Shown here piece by piece: positions 52,437 to 64,000 of a stretch of DNA of 64,000 nucleotides. Source of the stretch: Streptosporangium amethystogenes (lineage in GTDB: Bacteria; Actinomycetota; Actinomycetes; Streptosporangiales; Streptosporangiaceae); NCBI RefSeq assembly GCF_000721075.1, contig NZ_JOEQ01000028.1, forward strand, positions 1 to 64,000. The letters run 5' to 3'. Each line of letters opens with the position of its first letter. The stretch's first letter is position 1. The position numbers were made by a program, and so were the translations under genes. The notes beneath the pieces are model-generated. The model did no database searches. It saw only the letters and a list, made by a program, of their open reading frames with translations, and was not told where the DNA came from.

Positions 52437-53275
52437 CCGACCCGACCACCGGCCGCCTGCGCGTGGACGGTGCCACCCTGCACTACGAGGTGCGTGGAAG
52501 CGGTCCGCTCCTGCTGCTGATCCCCGGCGGCGCCGGAGACGCGGCTTCCTACAACGGCATCGCCGACGACCTGGCCGCCGACTACACGGTCGCCTCCTAC
52601 GACCCACGCGGCCTGTCCCGCAGCCCGCTGGAGGACCCGCAGGCCACTCAGCAGGTCGTGCAGCATGCCGATGACGCGTTCCGGTTGCTGGAACTGCTGT
52701 CTCCGGATGCGCCCGCGTGTGTGGCCGGCTGCAGTTCAGGTGCGATCGTTGCGCTGCACCTGCTCACCGCCCATCCCGAGCGGATCGAACGCGTGGTGGC
52801 GCATGAGCCGCCGGCGGTGGAGGTGCTACCGGACGCCGCCGAGCACCGCGCGTTGCTCGCCCGCGTCCAGGACACGTTCTGCCGGGACGGCCTGATGCCC
52901 GCGGTGGCCGAGTTTGCGGCGGGCCTGCGGCGGCCGGGTGCCGAGGAGCCCGTCGCCGCCGAGGCGGCCATCGAGCTGCCGCCGCAGGCGGCGGCACGAG
53001 CTGAGCGGACAAGGGCGAACATGCCCTACTTCCTCGGGCATATCGTGCCGAGCTTCATGGCTTATGTCCCGAACGTGGATCGCCTGGCGGCCCTGTCGGA
53101 CCGGCTCGTGCTCGCGGGTGGGGCGGACTCGCGCGGTGAACTGCCCTACCGTCCCGCGGCCCTCCTCGCCGAGCGGTTCGGCACGGAGCTCATCCACTTC
53201 CCCGGCGGGCACACAGGCCTCAGCACGCACCCCGCCGAGTTCGCCGAACTGCTCCGCAAGGTGCTGAGCGCCTAA
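52433..53275 (+). CDS. alpha/beta hydrolase, paralogue of 11916-12758
   Basis: This 280-residue hydrolase reads LHYEVRGSGPLLLLIPGGAG, YDPRGLSRSPLEDPQATQQV, AGCSSGAIVALHLLTAHPER (nucleophile Ser in GCSSG) and HFPGGHTGLSTHPAEFAELL (catalytic His). Length, motif order and the closing FPGGH match the hydrolase at 11916, showing common descent. Here the gene is translationally coupled to a TetR repressor instead of facing a MarR one. Confidence 0.87.
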   Translation: MTDPTTGRLRVDGATLHYEVRGSGPLLLLIPGGAGDAASYNGIADDLAADYTVASYDPRGLSRSPLEDPQATQQVVQHADDAFRLLELLSPDAPACVAGCSSGAIVALHLLTAHPERIERVVAHEPPAVEVLPDAAEHRALLARVQDTFCRDGLMPAVAEFAAGLRRPGAEEPVAAEAAIELPPQAAARAERTRANMPYFLGHIVPSFMAYVPNVDRLAALSDRLVLAGGADSRGELPYRPAALLAERFGTELIHFPGGHTGLSTHPAEFAELLRKVLSA

Positions 53276-55720
<2,445 letters not shown>

Positions 55721-55740
<20 letters not shown>

Positions 55741-56209
55741 CGCCGCAGGCGCCGTCGCTCGTCTCGTTCAGGATCGTCCTGCCCGGCCTGTTCGTGCGCG
55801 CCGCCCCTTTTTGACGGGCCCGCTCCTGCTCGGCGGCGGCCCTGTCGATAGCGTCCAGGACCTCGGCGTCGATACGCGTCCCGGCCGCGTCGTGATGGGC
55901 GCGGGCGGTGGTGGAGTCAACGCTGACCGGCGACACATCCGTCTTGTTCTGGCGGGCCGCCCGGGCGATCGGTCCTTCGAGCAGGGCGGTGAGGACCCCG
56001 GCGTCCCGCCAGCCGCGGAAGCGCCGGTAGACGGTCGGCCACGCCCCGAACCGCTCGGGCATCTCCCGCCACTGGGCACCGGTGCGAAACCGCCAGATCA
56101 TCCCCTCGAACCGCTCGCGCAGCCGCTCTGGGTAAGGGCCGAAAGCGCCGATCGGCAGGTAGGGGGCGATGAACTTCCACTGCTCGTCGGTGAGCTGCCT
56201 GCGCGTCAT
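55721..56209 (-). CDS. IS5-type transposase, upstream frame
   Basis: The 162-residue frame starts MTRRQLTDEQWKFIAPYLPI, has WRFRTGAQWREMPERFGAWP and carries SVDSTTARAHHDAAG with the first DDE aspartate (VDS). It stops at GDGASSA. The second frame continues the protein, the usual programmed-frameshift layout of this IS group. Confidence 0.82.
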
Positions 56210-56421
56210 GTCCGGCGTTCTACCGGGCCCGGCCCCGACACGGGAACGGAACCCAGAGGCTGATCACAACATCACACAGGCCCTAGGGCTCCGTTCCTCA
56301 TGGCAAGTAGACGAACGTGCGGCGCAGGGCTCGGGGCTGCGGGGGCGGTCGTGCCCAGATCCAGAGATGGGCGTGGGCGTTGAGCTGGGCGGTAGCGAGG
56401 GTGACCGCGTGAGCGATCTCG

Positions 56422-56778
56422 GTGGCGCCTGCGGGGGTGTTCGCCTTCGTGGCCTCCGGCGTGCTGGGCGCGGCACAGGCCGTCACGCCGACCCCTGGCG
56501 AGGTCATCCAGCTGACCCAGTGGGCGGTCGCCCTGTTGTGGCCGAGGCTCGCCCGGCCGGTCCTGGCCGGTGTCGGGGGCCGGACCGGGACGTTGGACGT
56601 TTACGGGCTGCTGCTCGCCCCGGCTCCGCTGATCGTCGCGCTCTGCGCCGGCGGCTACGGCCTGCTCACCGGCGATGCCCGGTTCAGTGGGCCGGAGACG
56701 CTGAGCAGGCCGTTCGCGCTGATCGTGGTCGCGCGGCTGATCGGCTGGCGCTGCCTGCTGACCTACCTCAAACGCTGA
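56422..56778 (+). CDS. hypothetical small membrane protein
   Basis: The 118-codon frame contains two or three hydrophobic stretches (VFAFVASGVLGAAQAV, LLLAPAPLIVALCAGGYGLL) and ends AFALIVVARLIGWRCLLTYL. The GTG start has no strong ribosome site. I do not recognise a family, and it may be a fragment of a longer protein. Confidence 0.4.
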   Translation: MAPAGVFAFVASGVLGAAQAVTPTPGEVIQLTQWAVALLWPRLARPVLAGVGGRTGTLDVYGLLLAPAPLIVALCAGGYGLLTGDARFSGPETLSRPFALIVVARLIGWRCLLTYLKR

Positions 56779-56796
56779 TGACGCTGATTTCCGCAC

Positions 56797-57260
56797 TCAG
56801 CTTCCCCGAAGGCCTCGCCGCGGGCGTGGCGTGAGTTCGCTGACGAGCACGCCGACGACGATCAGCAGAGCTCCGGCGATCGCGAGTCCGGGAAGCCGGT
56901 CACCGGCGAGACGGCCGACCACACCGCCCCATACCGGCTCGCCGGCATAGATCACCGTCGCCCTGGTGGGTGACACGGAGCGCTGTGCCCAGTTCATGGT
57001 CAACTGGATCAGACAGCTCGCGGCCCCGAGCCCGATCGCGGCGACGAGCCAGATCCACGAGAACGACGGAACGCTCTCGCCGGCGATGGGCATCGTCATC
57101 AGCGACAGGCTGCCGGCGACGAGCAACTGCACGACCGTGACGCGGCCCAGGTCGACCGTGCCGGCGAACAGGCCGATGAGGAGGATCTCCGCTGCGATCG
57201 CCACTGCGCTGACCAGCGTTACCACCTCACCGAAGCTCAGCGTCAGCCCCGTGGAGGCAG
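56797..57260 (-). pseudogene. EamA transporter, C-terminal half only
   Basis: STGLTLSFGEVVTLVSAVAI, then SWIWLVAAIGLGAASCLIQL and YAGEPVWGGVVGRLAGDRLP, is the second EamA repeat of a drug/metabolite transporter. The first five helices and the start are missing. Where they should be, the sequence turns into the opposite-strand cupin remnant. Confidence 0.75.
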
Positions 57261-57421
57261 AGATGGTCGTTGTCACCCAGGGCACGCTGTGCATCGAGCG
57301 CGAGCAAGGCCCGACCATACTGCGCTCCGGTGACCACGCCATCTACTCCAGCGCCCAGACCTACGCATACATCAACGTGCACGACGGCCTCACCCGATTC
57401 ATCTGCACCGTCTTGTCCTGA
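57260..57421 (+). pseudogene. cupin end of an XRE-cupin regulator
   Basis: EMVVVTQGTLCIEREQGPTI, then LRSGDHAIYSSAQTYAYINV, is the C-terminal cupin of a helix-turn-helix/cupin regulator. The DNA-binding domain is missing. It sits head-to-head with the half EamA gene, so a single deletion removed both promoters and both N-terminal halves. Confidence 0.65.
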
Positions 57422-57545
57422 CACCTCACGGGGTCCCGGCGGTATCGGCGAGATTTTCAACGGATATGCAGGTCGGAGCTTCCTTAAGGATCTGCGGCCC
57501 GGGTCAGGTCCCGCATCCGCGGGGTCAGCAAGGCCGGCAACTGCG

Positions 57546-58232
57546 TCAAGCCTCGGGGGCTGCCGCGGCCAGAAGCCGGGCGAGCTCGGCCGGCTTGGTG
57601 ATCATGGGCCAGTGGCCCGAGTCGATGTCCACAAGGTCAAGGTGTTTGGCCTTGGCCAGCTCGGGCACGTCCCCCGCGGCGATCCACTCCTGAGCCTGGG
57701 CGGGGGTGAACTCGGGGCACACGACGAGGACGGGGACGTCGAACCGTCGCACGTCCGTCAGGTGCACCACGCTCTTCGTCACCCCCGCGGGGACGGGGAT
57801 CGCCGCGGACGTGAAGTCCCGCCTGGCCTCCTCGCCGAGGTCGGCGGAGTCCGGCCCCTCGAACGGACCCCAGCCCGGGAAGGGCATGACGCCGTCCTTC
57901 AGCTCGAAAAAGTCGGCGTAGGGCTGCCCGTCGGCGGACGGGAAGCCGCCGATGAGCGCGACCTTGGCGACCCGCTCCGGGCGCGCGTCGGCGGCCAGCC
58001 AGGCCAGGGTGCAGGCGGCGGAATGTCCCACCACCATGGGCTTTCCTGATGCCGAGTCTACGGCGGCGAGCACGGCTGCCGCCTGGTCGTCGAGAGTGGC
58101 GGAGGCGGATCCGTCGCCCTGCCCGGGCAGGGTGATCGGTACGGGGCGGTGGCCGAGCGCCTCGAGCGTGGGCACGACGTCGTCCCATGCGGATCCGTCG
58201 AGCCACAGGCTGGCGATGAGCAGGATATCCAT
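57546..58232 (-). CDS. alpha/beta hydrolase
   Basis: This 228-residue protein opens MDILLIASLWLDGSAWDDVV and has PMVVGHSAACTLAWLAADAR (nucleophile Ser in GHSAA) and DIDSGHWPMITKPAELARLL (catalytic His). The short form without a clear lid is typical of small esterases. It lies convergent to the cupin remnant and diverges from the broken WYL gene, which may once have regulated it. Confidence 0.85.
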   Translation of the reverse strand: MDILLIASLWLDGSAWDDVVPTLEALGHRPVPITLPGQGDGSASATLDDQAAAVLAAVDSASGKPMVVGHSAACTLAWLAADARPERVAKVALIGGFPSADGQPYADFFELKDGVMPFPGWGPFEGPDSADLGEEARRDFTSAAIPVPAGVTKSVVHLTDVRRFDVPVLVVCPEFTPAQAQEWIAAGDVPELAKAKHLDLVDIDSGHWPMITKPAELARLLAAAAPEA

Positions 58233-58360
58233 GATCAGTTCTCTTTCTTCAGCGCGGTTCCGGCGAGGTCGTGCCCGCGGAACTCGGTCAGGACGTCAGG
58301 CTAGGACCGATTCCGGACGTTCTACTTCCTATTCACCCCGTGACCTCCTAATGTGCTCGT

Positions 58361-58915
58361 GTGCCGACCGATCTCAGCCCCACCGCACGGGCTCTGCGCG
58401 CCATGGAGATCCTTCGGACCCGCCCCGGCGTGACGGCCGGCGAGCTCCCGCCTGTCTGGGCGTCACGGAGCGCGCCGCGCGCCGGTACGTCGGGATCCTC
58501 CGCGAGGCGGGCATCCCCGTCGAGTCGGCCCGCGGCCCCTACGGCGGGTACCGGCTCGGACGCGGGACGAAGCTGCCTCGGTCGCCTTCACCGAGCCCGA
58601 GGCGCTTGGCCTGGTCATGGTGGTGCTCGACGGCCAGCCGACGGCCGCCGACGTCGGCGACCTCGTCGGCGCCGCCCTGGGCAAGGTCATCCGGGCCCTG
58701 CCTGAGAACGTCGGACGGCAGGCGGCGGCGCTGCGCGAGCATGCGTCGGCGGCGCCCGACCGGTTCGCGGCCCGTCCGGATCCCGCCATCACCAGCGCGC
58801 TCGTGGCCGCCATCGCGGACCGGCGGCGCGTGGTGGTCTCCTACCGGAGCGAGTCCGGCAACGAGTGGGAGGCCGAAGTGGACATCGCGAGCCGGTGGCG
58901 GGCAGCGTGCTTACG
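58361..58915 (+). pseudogene. WYL-type regulator, frameshifted and truncated
   Basis: Three frames in order give VPTDLSPTARALRAMEILRT, then TERAARRYVGILREAGIPVE (HTH_11) and VVLDGQPTAADVGDLVGAAL, then ALVAAIADRRRVVVSYRSES, the start of the WYL domain. It stops where the end of the convergent serine hydrolase begins. The C-terminal 100 or so residues are gone. Confidence 0.7.
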
Positions 58916-60056
58916 CACCGACGGAGACGCCGAACTCCGCTTCGATGACCTTGAACATGAGGTCCCAGGTCTTCCATTCGGTGTTGGTGTGGACGGCGAT
59001 GGTGTGCCGGCCGTCGGGGGTACCCACCGCGCAGGTGTAGGACCCCCAGAGGCTGCCACCCACACCGCGCAGCGTCCGGCCACCCGTGGCGTCCTTGTCG
59101 AACTCGAACAGGCCGAGGCCATATCGGGCGTGCGGCATCCAGTGACCGCCCTCGACTGAGACCGTGGTCCACATCTGCCGGTGCTGGGCCGGCGGCAGCA
59201 GACTGCCGCTCGCCAGCGCGTTGACGAACCGGATCATGTCGCCGGTGGTGGAGACGACATTGCCGGCCGACCAGCCGAGCGAGGTGTTGAACTCGGTGAC
59301 GTCGAGGGGTTCGAGTCCGGGCTCCTCGATCAGAGATTCCCAGTTCTCCGGGGTGACGGCTGCCGGGTCGGTGCCGTCCTTGAAGAAGAGGTTCGAATAC
59401 CCTCGCGGGTGCGGATCGGGGTATCCCGTGTCCGTGGAGGGGCGCACGCGGGTGTCGGTCAGGCCGAGCGGTTGAACGACCCTGAGCTCGACCTCCTCGG
59501 CGTAGCTGTTGCCGGTGACCTTCTCGATGATCGCCCCGGCGAGGTAGAAGCCGCCGTTGGCGTACTCGAAGCGTTCGCCGGGCGCACCGACCGGCGGCTG
59601 GGACACCGCCACCCTCAACAGCTCTTCGGTGCTGAATTCGTCGAAACGATGCTCGGCGAACCCGGAACGGGTGGCGTAGCGGTGGCTGATCTCCGGCGCC
59701 AGGCCGGTCACGAACAGACCACTGGTGTTGCTGAGCAGGTGCCTGATGGTGATCTTGTTGCCGTCGTAGCCGTTGACGTTCAGCACGCCCGGCAGCCACT
59801 TGTCCACCGGGTCGTCGATGCTCAGCCTGCCCTCGGCCTCCAGGGACAGGACCACTGCGGCGGTGAAGGCCTTGCCGCTGCTGCCGGTGTGCAGGTATTC
59901 GCCCGGCTGGCGCAGGGCACCGGTCGTGAGGTCGGCGACGCCGGCGGTGCCGAACCAGGTCCGGTCCCCGTCCTTGATGTCGGCGACGATGCCGGGGATG
60001 CCGGCCTCGGCCACCGCCCAGTCGAGCACCTGCTGCACTTTTTCGTGCGCTGCCAT
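58911..60056 (-). CDS. serine hydrolase, class C beta-lactamase family
   Basis: This 381-residue protein has the SxxK motif at residues 59-62 (GSSGKAFTAAVVLSLEAEGR), YANGGFYLAGAIIEKVTGNS (the YxN motif) and a late GVGGSLWGSYTCAVGTPDGR in the position of the KTG box, where the usual lysine is not evident. No signal peptide is seen with the ATG at 60056, which follows AGAAAGG. It could be an esterase or D-amino-acid peptidase acting in the cytoplasm. It diverges from the SARP regulator. Confidence 0.87.
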   Translation of the reverse strand: MAAHEKVQQVLDWAVAEAGIPGIVADIKDGDRTWFGTAGVADLTTGALRQPGEYLHTGSSGKAFTAAVVLSLEAEGRLSIDDPVDKWLPGVLNVNGYDGNKITIRHLLSNTSGLFVTGLAPEISHRYATRSGFAEHRFDEFSTEELLRVAVSQPPVGAPGERFEYANGGFYLAGAIIEKVTGNSYAEEVELRVVQPLGLTDTRVRPSTDTGYPDPHPRGYSNLFFKDGTDPAAVTPENWESLIEEPGLEPLDVTEFNTSLGWSAGNVVSTTGDMIRFVNALASGSLLPPAQHRQMWTTVSVEGGHWMPHARYGLGLFEFDKDATGGRTLRGVGGSLWGSYTCAVGTPDGRHTIAVHTNTEWKTWDLMFKVIEAEFGVSVGA

Positions 60057-60131
60057 TGCACTGCCTTTCTGACGTTTCTTCCGTACGTCCTCCACGGTGT
60101 CCACCGGCGCTTACATGCCTCTTAGAACGCT

Positions 60132-60166
60132 CTTTCAGCCGGCATGGCGCCACTTTCAGCGGCATG
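60132..60166. promoter_or_regulatory. direct repeats upstream of the SARP gene
   Basis: ctttcagccggcatg (60132-60146) and ctttcagcggcatg (60153-60166) repeat with a period of about 21 bases. SARP proteins bind direct heptamer repeats spaced by two helical turns, so this is a candidate site for the adjacent regulator. Confidence 0.5.
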
Positions 60167-60194
60167 TGCGTCTTCGCGCTCATAGCCTTTGTGC

Positions 60195-63100
60195 ATGCGT
60201 ATTGAGGTGTTGGGACCGGTCCGGGCCTATGCCGACGATGGTGCGCCGATCGATGTCGGCGGGACGAGGGTTCGTGCGCTGCTGGCCCGGCTGGCACTGG
60301 CCGAGGGCGAGCTGGTGTCGGTCGATGCACTCGTTGACGGCCTGTGGGGGGAGCGTCCGCGCGGGGGCACCGTCAATGCGCTGCATGGGCTGGTGCATCG
60401 GCTGCGCAAGGCGCTGGGCGGGGCCGGGGTCGTGGAGAGGGCGGCCGGCGGATACCGCCTGCACATCCGCGCCGAGGGCGTCGACGCCTATCGGTTCGAG
60501 GAGAAGGCGAGGCGGGGCGGTCGCGAACTGGCCGCAGGCACCGCGCAGCGAGCGGACGCGCTGCTGGACGAGGCGCTGGCGCTGTGGCGGGGAGACGCGC
60601 TGGCCGACGTGCGCGATGCCCCCTTCGCCGGTACGGCCGGCGCGCGCCTGGAGGAGCTGCGCGTCGCGGCCATTGAAGACCGGTTCGAGGCGGAGCTGAG
60701 ACTGGGCCGCCACGACGCGATCCTGGCCGATATGGCGGCGGTGGCCGCCGGCCACCCGTTGCGCGAACGGCTGGCCGGATTGCGCATGCGAGCCTTGCAC
60801 GCGGCAGGCCGCCAGTCCGATGCGCTGGCCGTGTTCGAACAGGTCCGCGGCACGCTCGCCGAGGAACTGGGCGTCGACCCGTCCGAGGAACTGCGCAGAA
60901 CACATCTGGCCGTGTTGCGGGGAGAGCTGGAGATCCCCGAGGCGGAACAGGTTCGGCCGGAGGCGGTGCCGGGACGCCTGCCGGCCCAGTTGACCAGTTT
61001 CGTCGGCCGGGCGGAGGAGCTGAGACTGCTCGCCGGGTTGCTGGAGACCTCGCGGCTGATCACCGTCGCAGGACCCGGGGGAGTAGGCAAGACCCGCCTG
61101 GCCGTGGAGGCGGTGAGCCGACATCGGGCCCATCGGCGCGGCCGGGTCTGGCTCGTTCCCCTGGCCGGGGTGACCACGGCGGACGGGCTGCCCGGCGCGG
61201 TGCTGGGCACGCTCAGCGTCGCCGATGCCCGGCCGTCCGGTACACCGCTGGAGCGGGTGGTCAATCTGCTCGCCGGTGGTGAAGGCGTGCTGGTTCTCGA
61301 CAACTGCGAACAGATCTCCGGACCCGTCGCGGAGTTCGCCGGGCAGCTGCTGGAGCGCCAGCCGTACTTGACCATCCTGGCCACGAGCCGGGAACCGCTG
61401 GAAGTCATGGGTGAGACGCTGTGCCGTCTGGGCCCGCTCGAACTGCCGCCCGCGCACGCGGATTCCGCTCGGGCCGGCGAGTCGGCCGCGGTGCAGCTGT
61501 TCCTCGATCGCGCGGCAGCCGTACAGCCCGGCTTCACGCTGGACGCGTCAACCGCGGCCTCGGTCGCGGACATCGTGCGCCGGCTGGACGGGCTGCCGCT
61601 GGCCCTGGAGTTGGCAGCGGCGCGGCTGCGGACCATGAGCGCCGACCAGATCGCCCGGCGGCTGGATGACCGCTTCCGGCTGCTCAGCACAGGTAACCGG
61701 GCCGCCCAGCCGCGGCAGCAGACACTTCATGCGGTCATCGAATGGAGCTGGGACCTCCTCACCGATCAAGAACGGACGCTGGCCCGCCGAATTTCGATCT
61801 TTCTGGCGAGAACCGGGATCGCCGCGATCGAGGCGGTCTGTTCGGATGAGACGCTCCCCGCGGGCGAGGTCATCTATCTGCTGGACTCCCTGATCGACAA
61901 GTCCATCGTGGAGCGGGCCGGCGACGGCTACCGGATGCTGGAGACCATCCGAGCCCATTCGGCGGACAAGCTTCGCCTGGCGGGGGAAGCCGAGGCCGTC
62001 CTGCACAGGCTCGCGGGGCACTTCGCCGACCTGGCCGAGGAACACGAGCCGCTGCTGCGCTCGGACAAGCAGGTGGAGTCGCTGCGGCTGTTCCAGGCCG
62101 AGTACGACAACCTGATGTTCGCCCTGCAAACGGCCATCGACACCGGCGACGCCCATGCGGCGGCCCGCCTCCTCGGCCCGATGTACTGGTACTGGGTCAT
62201 GCTCCGCTACGACGCTCGGGCCGATGCCTACGTCGCCAAGGTCGCCGAGTTCGGCGACGCGTTGCCCGCGGACGCCCGGGCCGCGTTCACCGCGATCCAC
62301 CTGGTAGCCGGCGGGGGCGGGCCGATCACCGACCCCGAGCGGCTGCGCGCGCTCATCGACGACTGCGCGCACACGGGCGCGCTGCGGCGTTATCCGATGC
62401 TGCTGACGATAGCGCTGGTGATGGCGGCGCCACTCGGGCTGGACGAGCTGGCCGACCAGGAGATCGCCCGGGTGCGCAGCGGCTCGGACCGCTGGGCGAT
62501 CGCCTGCACCTTCATGATCGAAGCCATGCGGTATCGCGAACGGGGCGACCGGGAAAGCTCCGCGACCGCGATGGCAGCGGCGCTGCACGCGTTCGAGGAG
62601 GTGGGCGATCGATGGTGGACGGCGAAGACGCTGTACGGCCTGGCGCAGATCCACTCCATCGGCGGCGAACACGACGAGGCGATCGCCGCCTACGAGCACA
62701 GCATCGCGATCGCCATCGGCCTCGGCTCGCAGGACGAGGTTTCAACCCGGCTCGGGCTCGCCACCGAACGCATGCGCGCCGGCGACCTGACCGGCGCCCG
62801 GCACGACATCGAAACCGCCGAACGAGCGGTCTGGGAGCGCGGTCAGCCCGTGCTGGAGATCGAGGTCCTGGGCAGCCTGGCCGAGCTGTACCGCCGCTCC
62901 GGCGAGATCGAACGGGCCGACCAGGAACTCGACCGGATGGAGACACTCGCCCGCCGGCTGCTCCTTACGGCGGAGACGGTCGAGAACCTACTGGTGCCCG
63001 CCAGGATGGCGAACCTCCTCACCGCCGGGGACGCCGCACCCGCACGCGAGCTGCTGCCCCGTACCGTGCAGGCGGCGCAGGCGCACATGGACACCCCTCG

Positions 63101-63341
63101 GGCCGCCCAGCTCCTGGCCCGGCTGCTGGTCCTGGAGGACGATCCGGTCGGCGCGGCCACCGCGCTCGGCCTGAGTCAGGCCATCCGCGGCACCTTCGAC
63201 CACGGCGACATCGAACTGCGCTCCCTTGCGGAGGTGATCGCGGAACGGCTCGGCCGTACCGACTACGACACCGCCTACCAACGGGGCGCCGGCATGACAC
63301 CGCACGAGGCCACCGACCGGCTGACAAAGCTGCGCGTATAA
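60195..63341 (+). CDS. SARP/AfsR-like regulator with NB-ARC and TPR regions
   Basis: This 1048-residue protein starts with a winged helix and BTAD domain (RIEVLGPVRAYADDGAPIDV, LHGLVHRLRKALGG, LAEELGVDPSEELRRTHLAV). A STAND-type ATPase follows: Walker A GPGGVGKTRLA near residue 295, Walker B GVLVLDNCEQ near 365, then RLDGLPLALELAAARLRTMS. A long helical TPR-like tail runs from about 620 to the end. Such proteins activate secondary-metabolite or morphological genes on ATP and ligand sensing. Its only immediate partner is the divergent serine hydrolase, and no biosynthetic cluster is visible in the window. Confidence 0.92.
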   Translation: MRIEVLGPVRAYADDGAPIDVGGTRVRALLARLALAEGELVSVDALVDGLWGERPRGGTVNALHGLVHRLRKALGGAGVVERAAGGYRLHIRAEGVDAYRFEEKARRGGRELAAGTAQRADALLDEALALWRGDALADVRDAPFAGTAGARLEELRVAAIEDRFEAELRLGRHDAILADMAAVAAGHPLRERLAGLRMRALHAAGRQSDALAVFEQVRGTLAEELGVDPSEELRRTHLAVLRGELEIPEAEQVRPEAVPGRLPAQLTSFVGRAEELRLLAGLLETSRLITVAGPGGVGKTRLAVEAVSRHRAHRRGRVWLVPLAGVTTADGLPGAVLGTLSVADARPSGTPLERVVNLLAGGEGVLVLDNCEQISGPVAEFAGQLLERQPYLTILATSREPLEVMGETLCRLGPLELPPAHADSARAGESAAVQLFLDRAAAVQPGFTLDASTAASVADIVRRLDGLPLALELAAARLRTMSADQIARRLDDRFRLLSTGNRAAQPRQQTLHAVIEWSWDLLTDQERTLARRISIFLARTGIAAIEAVCSDETLPAGEVIYLLDSLIDKSIVERAGDGYRMLETIRAHSADKLRLAGEAEAVLHRLAGHFADLAEEHEPLLRSDKQVESLRLFQAEYDNLMFALQTAIDTGDAHAAARLLGPMYWYWVMLRYDARADAYVAKVAEFGDALPADARAAFTAIHLVAGGGGPITDPERLRALIDDCAHTGALRRYPMLLTIALVMAAPLGLDELADQEIARVRSGSDRWAIACTFMIEAMRYRERGDRESSATAMAAALHAFEEVGDRWWTAKTLYGLAQIHSIGGEHDEAIAAYEHSIAIAIGLGSQDEVSTRLGLATERMRAGDLTGARHDIETAERAVWERGQPVLEIEVLGSLAELYRRSGEIERADQELDRMETLARRLLLTAETVENLLVPARMANLLTAGDAAPARELLPRTVQAAQAHMDTPRAAQLLARLLVLEDDPVGAATALGLSQAIRGTFDHGDIELRSLAEVIAERLGRTDYDTAYQRGAGMTPHEATDRLTKLRV

Positions 63342-63425
63342 GGCCGCGGGCGGGCATCGTTGTGGGCCAGGCAATCACGATCTCCCATCCAGCCCGAAGA
63401 GATCGGAACCCCTAGTAGTACTTCG

Positions 63426-64000
63426 TTAGGTTGGTTCGGGTGGGTGGTGTTCTGGCCGTATTGCGGCGGGTAGGTCGAGGTGACAGGTAGGACACGCGCC
63501 GGTCCACGCGCGGATGAGGTCCTGGAGCGTGGCCAGGACCTGGTAGAAGGTCAGGCCGGCGCTGGGGCTTTTGGGTCCAGACGCCGAAGCGTCAGGAAGG
63601 CGTGAGCGGCGGTGACCAAGGTGGCGTGATGGTGCCAGCCTCGCCAGGTGCGGCCCTCGAAGTGGTCCAGGCCCAGACCGTGTTTCATCTCCCGGTAGTC
63701 GTGCTCGATGCGCCAGCGCATCTTGGCCAGGCGGACCAGGCGCCGCAGCGCCACCTCCTCGCCCAGGCTGCTCAGCCAGTACTCGGTGGGCGCCTGAGCG
63801 CCGGTTGGCCACTCGGTCAGCAACGTCACCGTGGGCAAGACCCCGTCCCAGCCGGTCGGCCCCGCTGCCTGCGATCTGGCGTGCCTGCGCGTCGCGACCC
63901 CGGCCGGGCGCACACTCTGGACCCGAAACCGGGAGCGCATCGGGCCTTTGGAGCCCGTTCGCCAGGTCACCCGCCGGTAGCTTGCACGCCCCGCCGCGGC
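63426..64000 (-). mobile_element. IS701-type transposase, cut by the window edge
   Basis: The minus strand encodes VTWRTGSKGPMRSRFRVQSV, PTEYWLSSLGEEVALRRLVR, AKMRWRIEHDYREMKHGLGL (Glu of the DDE set in the YREMK helix) and HATLVTAAHAFLTLRRLDPK. A one-base difference near 63575 separates a stop at 63551 from the expected tail AGLTFYQVLATLQDLIRAWT, then CPTCHLDLP. The likely IS edge is near 63418 (tagtacttcgttaggttgg). The start of the gene lies beyond base 64000. Confidence 0.75.

Overview
The window is high-GC DNA (about 70 percent G+C by eye) from a filamentous actinomycete. A Streptosporangiales-type genome (Nonomuraea, Streptosporangium or Actinomadura relatives) fits best, but the sequence alone does not fix the genus. 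Pointers are a mycothiol-type arsenate reductase, a SARP regulator with NB-ARC and TPR regions, rifamycin monooxygenases, and many regulator/target divergons with 4-base ATGA or GTGA gene overlaps. No rRNA, tRNA, CRISPR array or replication origin was seen. The gene content (about 21 regulators, seven alpha/beta hydrolases, many exporters, mobile-element scars, few housekeeping genes) is that of an accessory region.

Layout. 1-7.9 kb: a broken alpha/beta hydrolase, an MFS exporter, a YciI protein, a TetR-controlled DrrAB-type ABC exporter, an EamA permease, then three gene scraps. 8.0-11.2 kb: an arsenic island (arsR, acr3 and an arsC/N-acetyltransferase fusion, with arsI divergent). 11.3-20.3 kb: regulator/enzyme divergons (MarR, MarR-like, TetR, WYL, double MerR) around hydrolases, an epoxide hydrolase and unknown proteins. 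20.5-22 kb: a LysR and an MFS gene that both lost their middle. 22.1-26 kb: a TetR/flavoprotein pair and a rifamycin monooxygenase preceded by what looks like a rifamycin-associated element (RAE). 26-31.3 kb: an acylase remnant, a LysE exporter, an LRR-membrane-WD40 protein and a mosaic of broken genes ending in a resolvase/carboxylesterase chimera beside a perfect palindrome. 31.3-36.1 kb: HAD, MFS and MocR genes, then decayed LysE, Lrp and TetR genes with a possible transposase scrap. 36.2-41.1 kb: a tightly overlapped operon GntR, ABC ATPase, ABC permease, S41 protease lipoprotein and esterase lipoprotein. 41-49 kb: small enzymes, MarR/SnoaL, a TIM-barrel protein with an aldo-keto reductase, an MBL hydrolase and a PadR/DUF1048 operon. 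49-60 kb: a decayed MFS gene opposite a DUF5937 regulator, a TetR/hydrolase operon, a second rifamycin monooxygenase, an IS5-type element, and decayed EamA, cupin and WYL genes. 60-64 kb: a serine hydrolase divergent from a large SARP regulator, and a window-edge IS701-type transposase.

How the genes work together. Most functional units are two- to five-gene cassettes in which a regulator faces or overlaps its target and a clear inverted repeat lies between them. The main themes are detoxification (arsenic, rifamycins, lipophilic drugs), small-molecule export and envelope stress. A second theme is decay: at least a dozen genes are truncated, and several keep both ends while missing the middle. 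That suggests repeated deletion in a dispensable region, or an assembly problem that needs checking.
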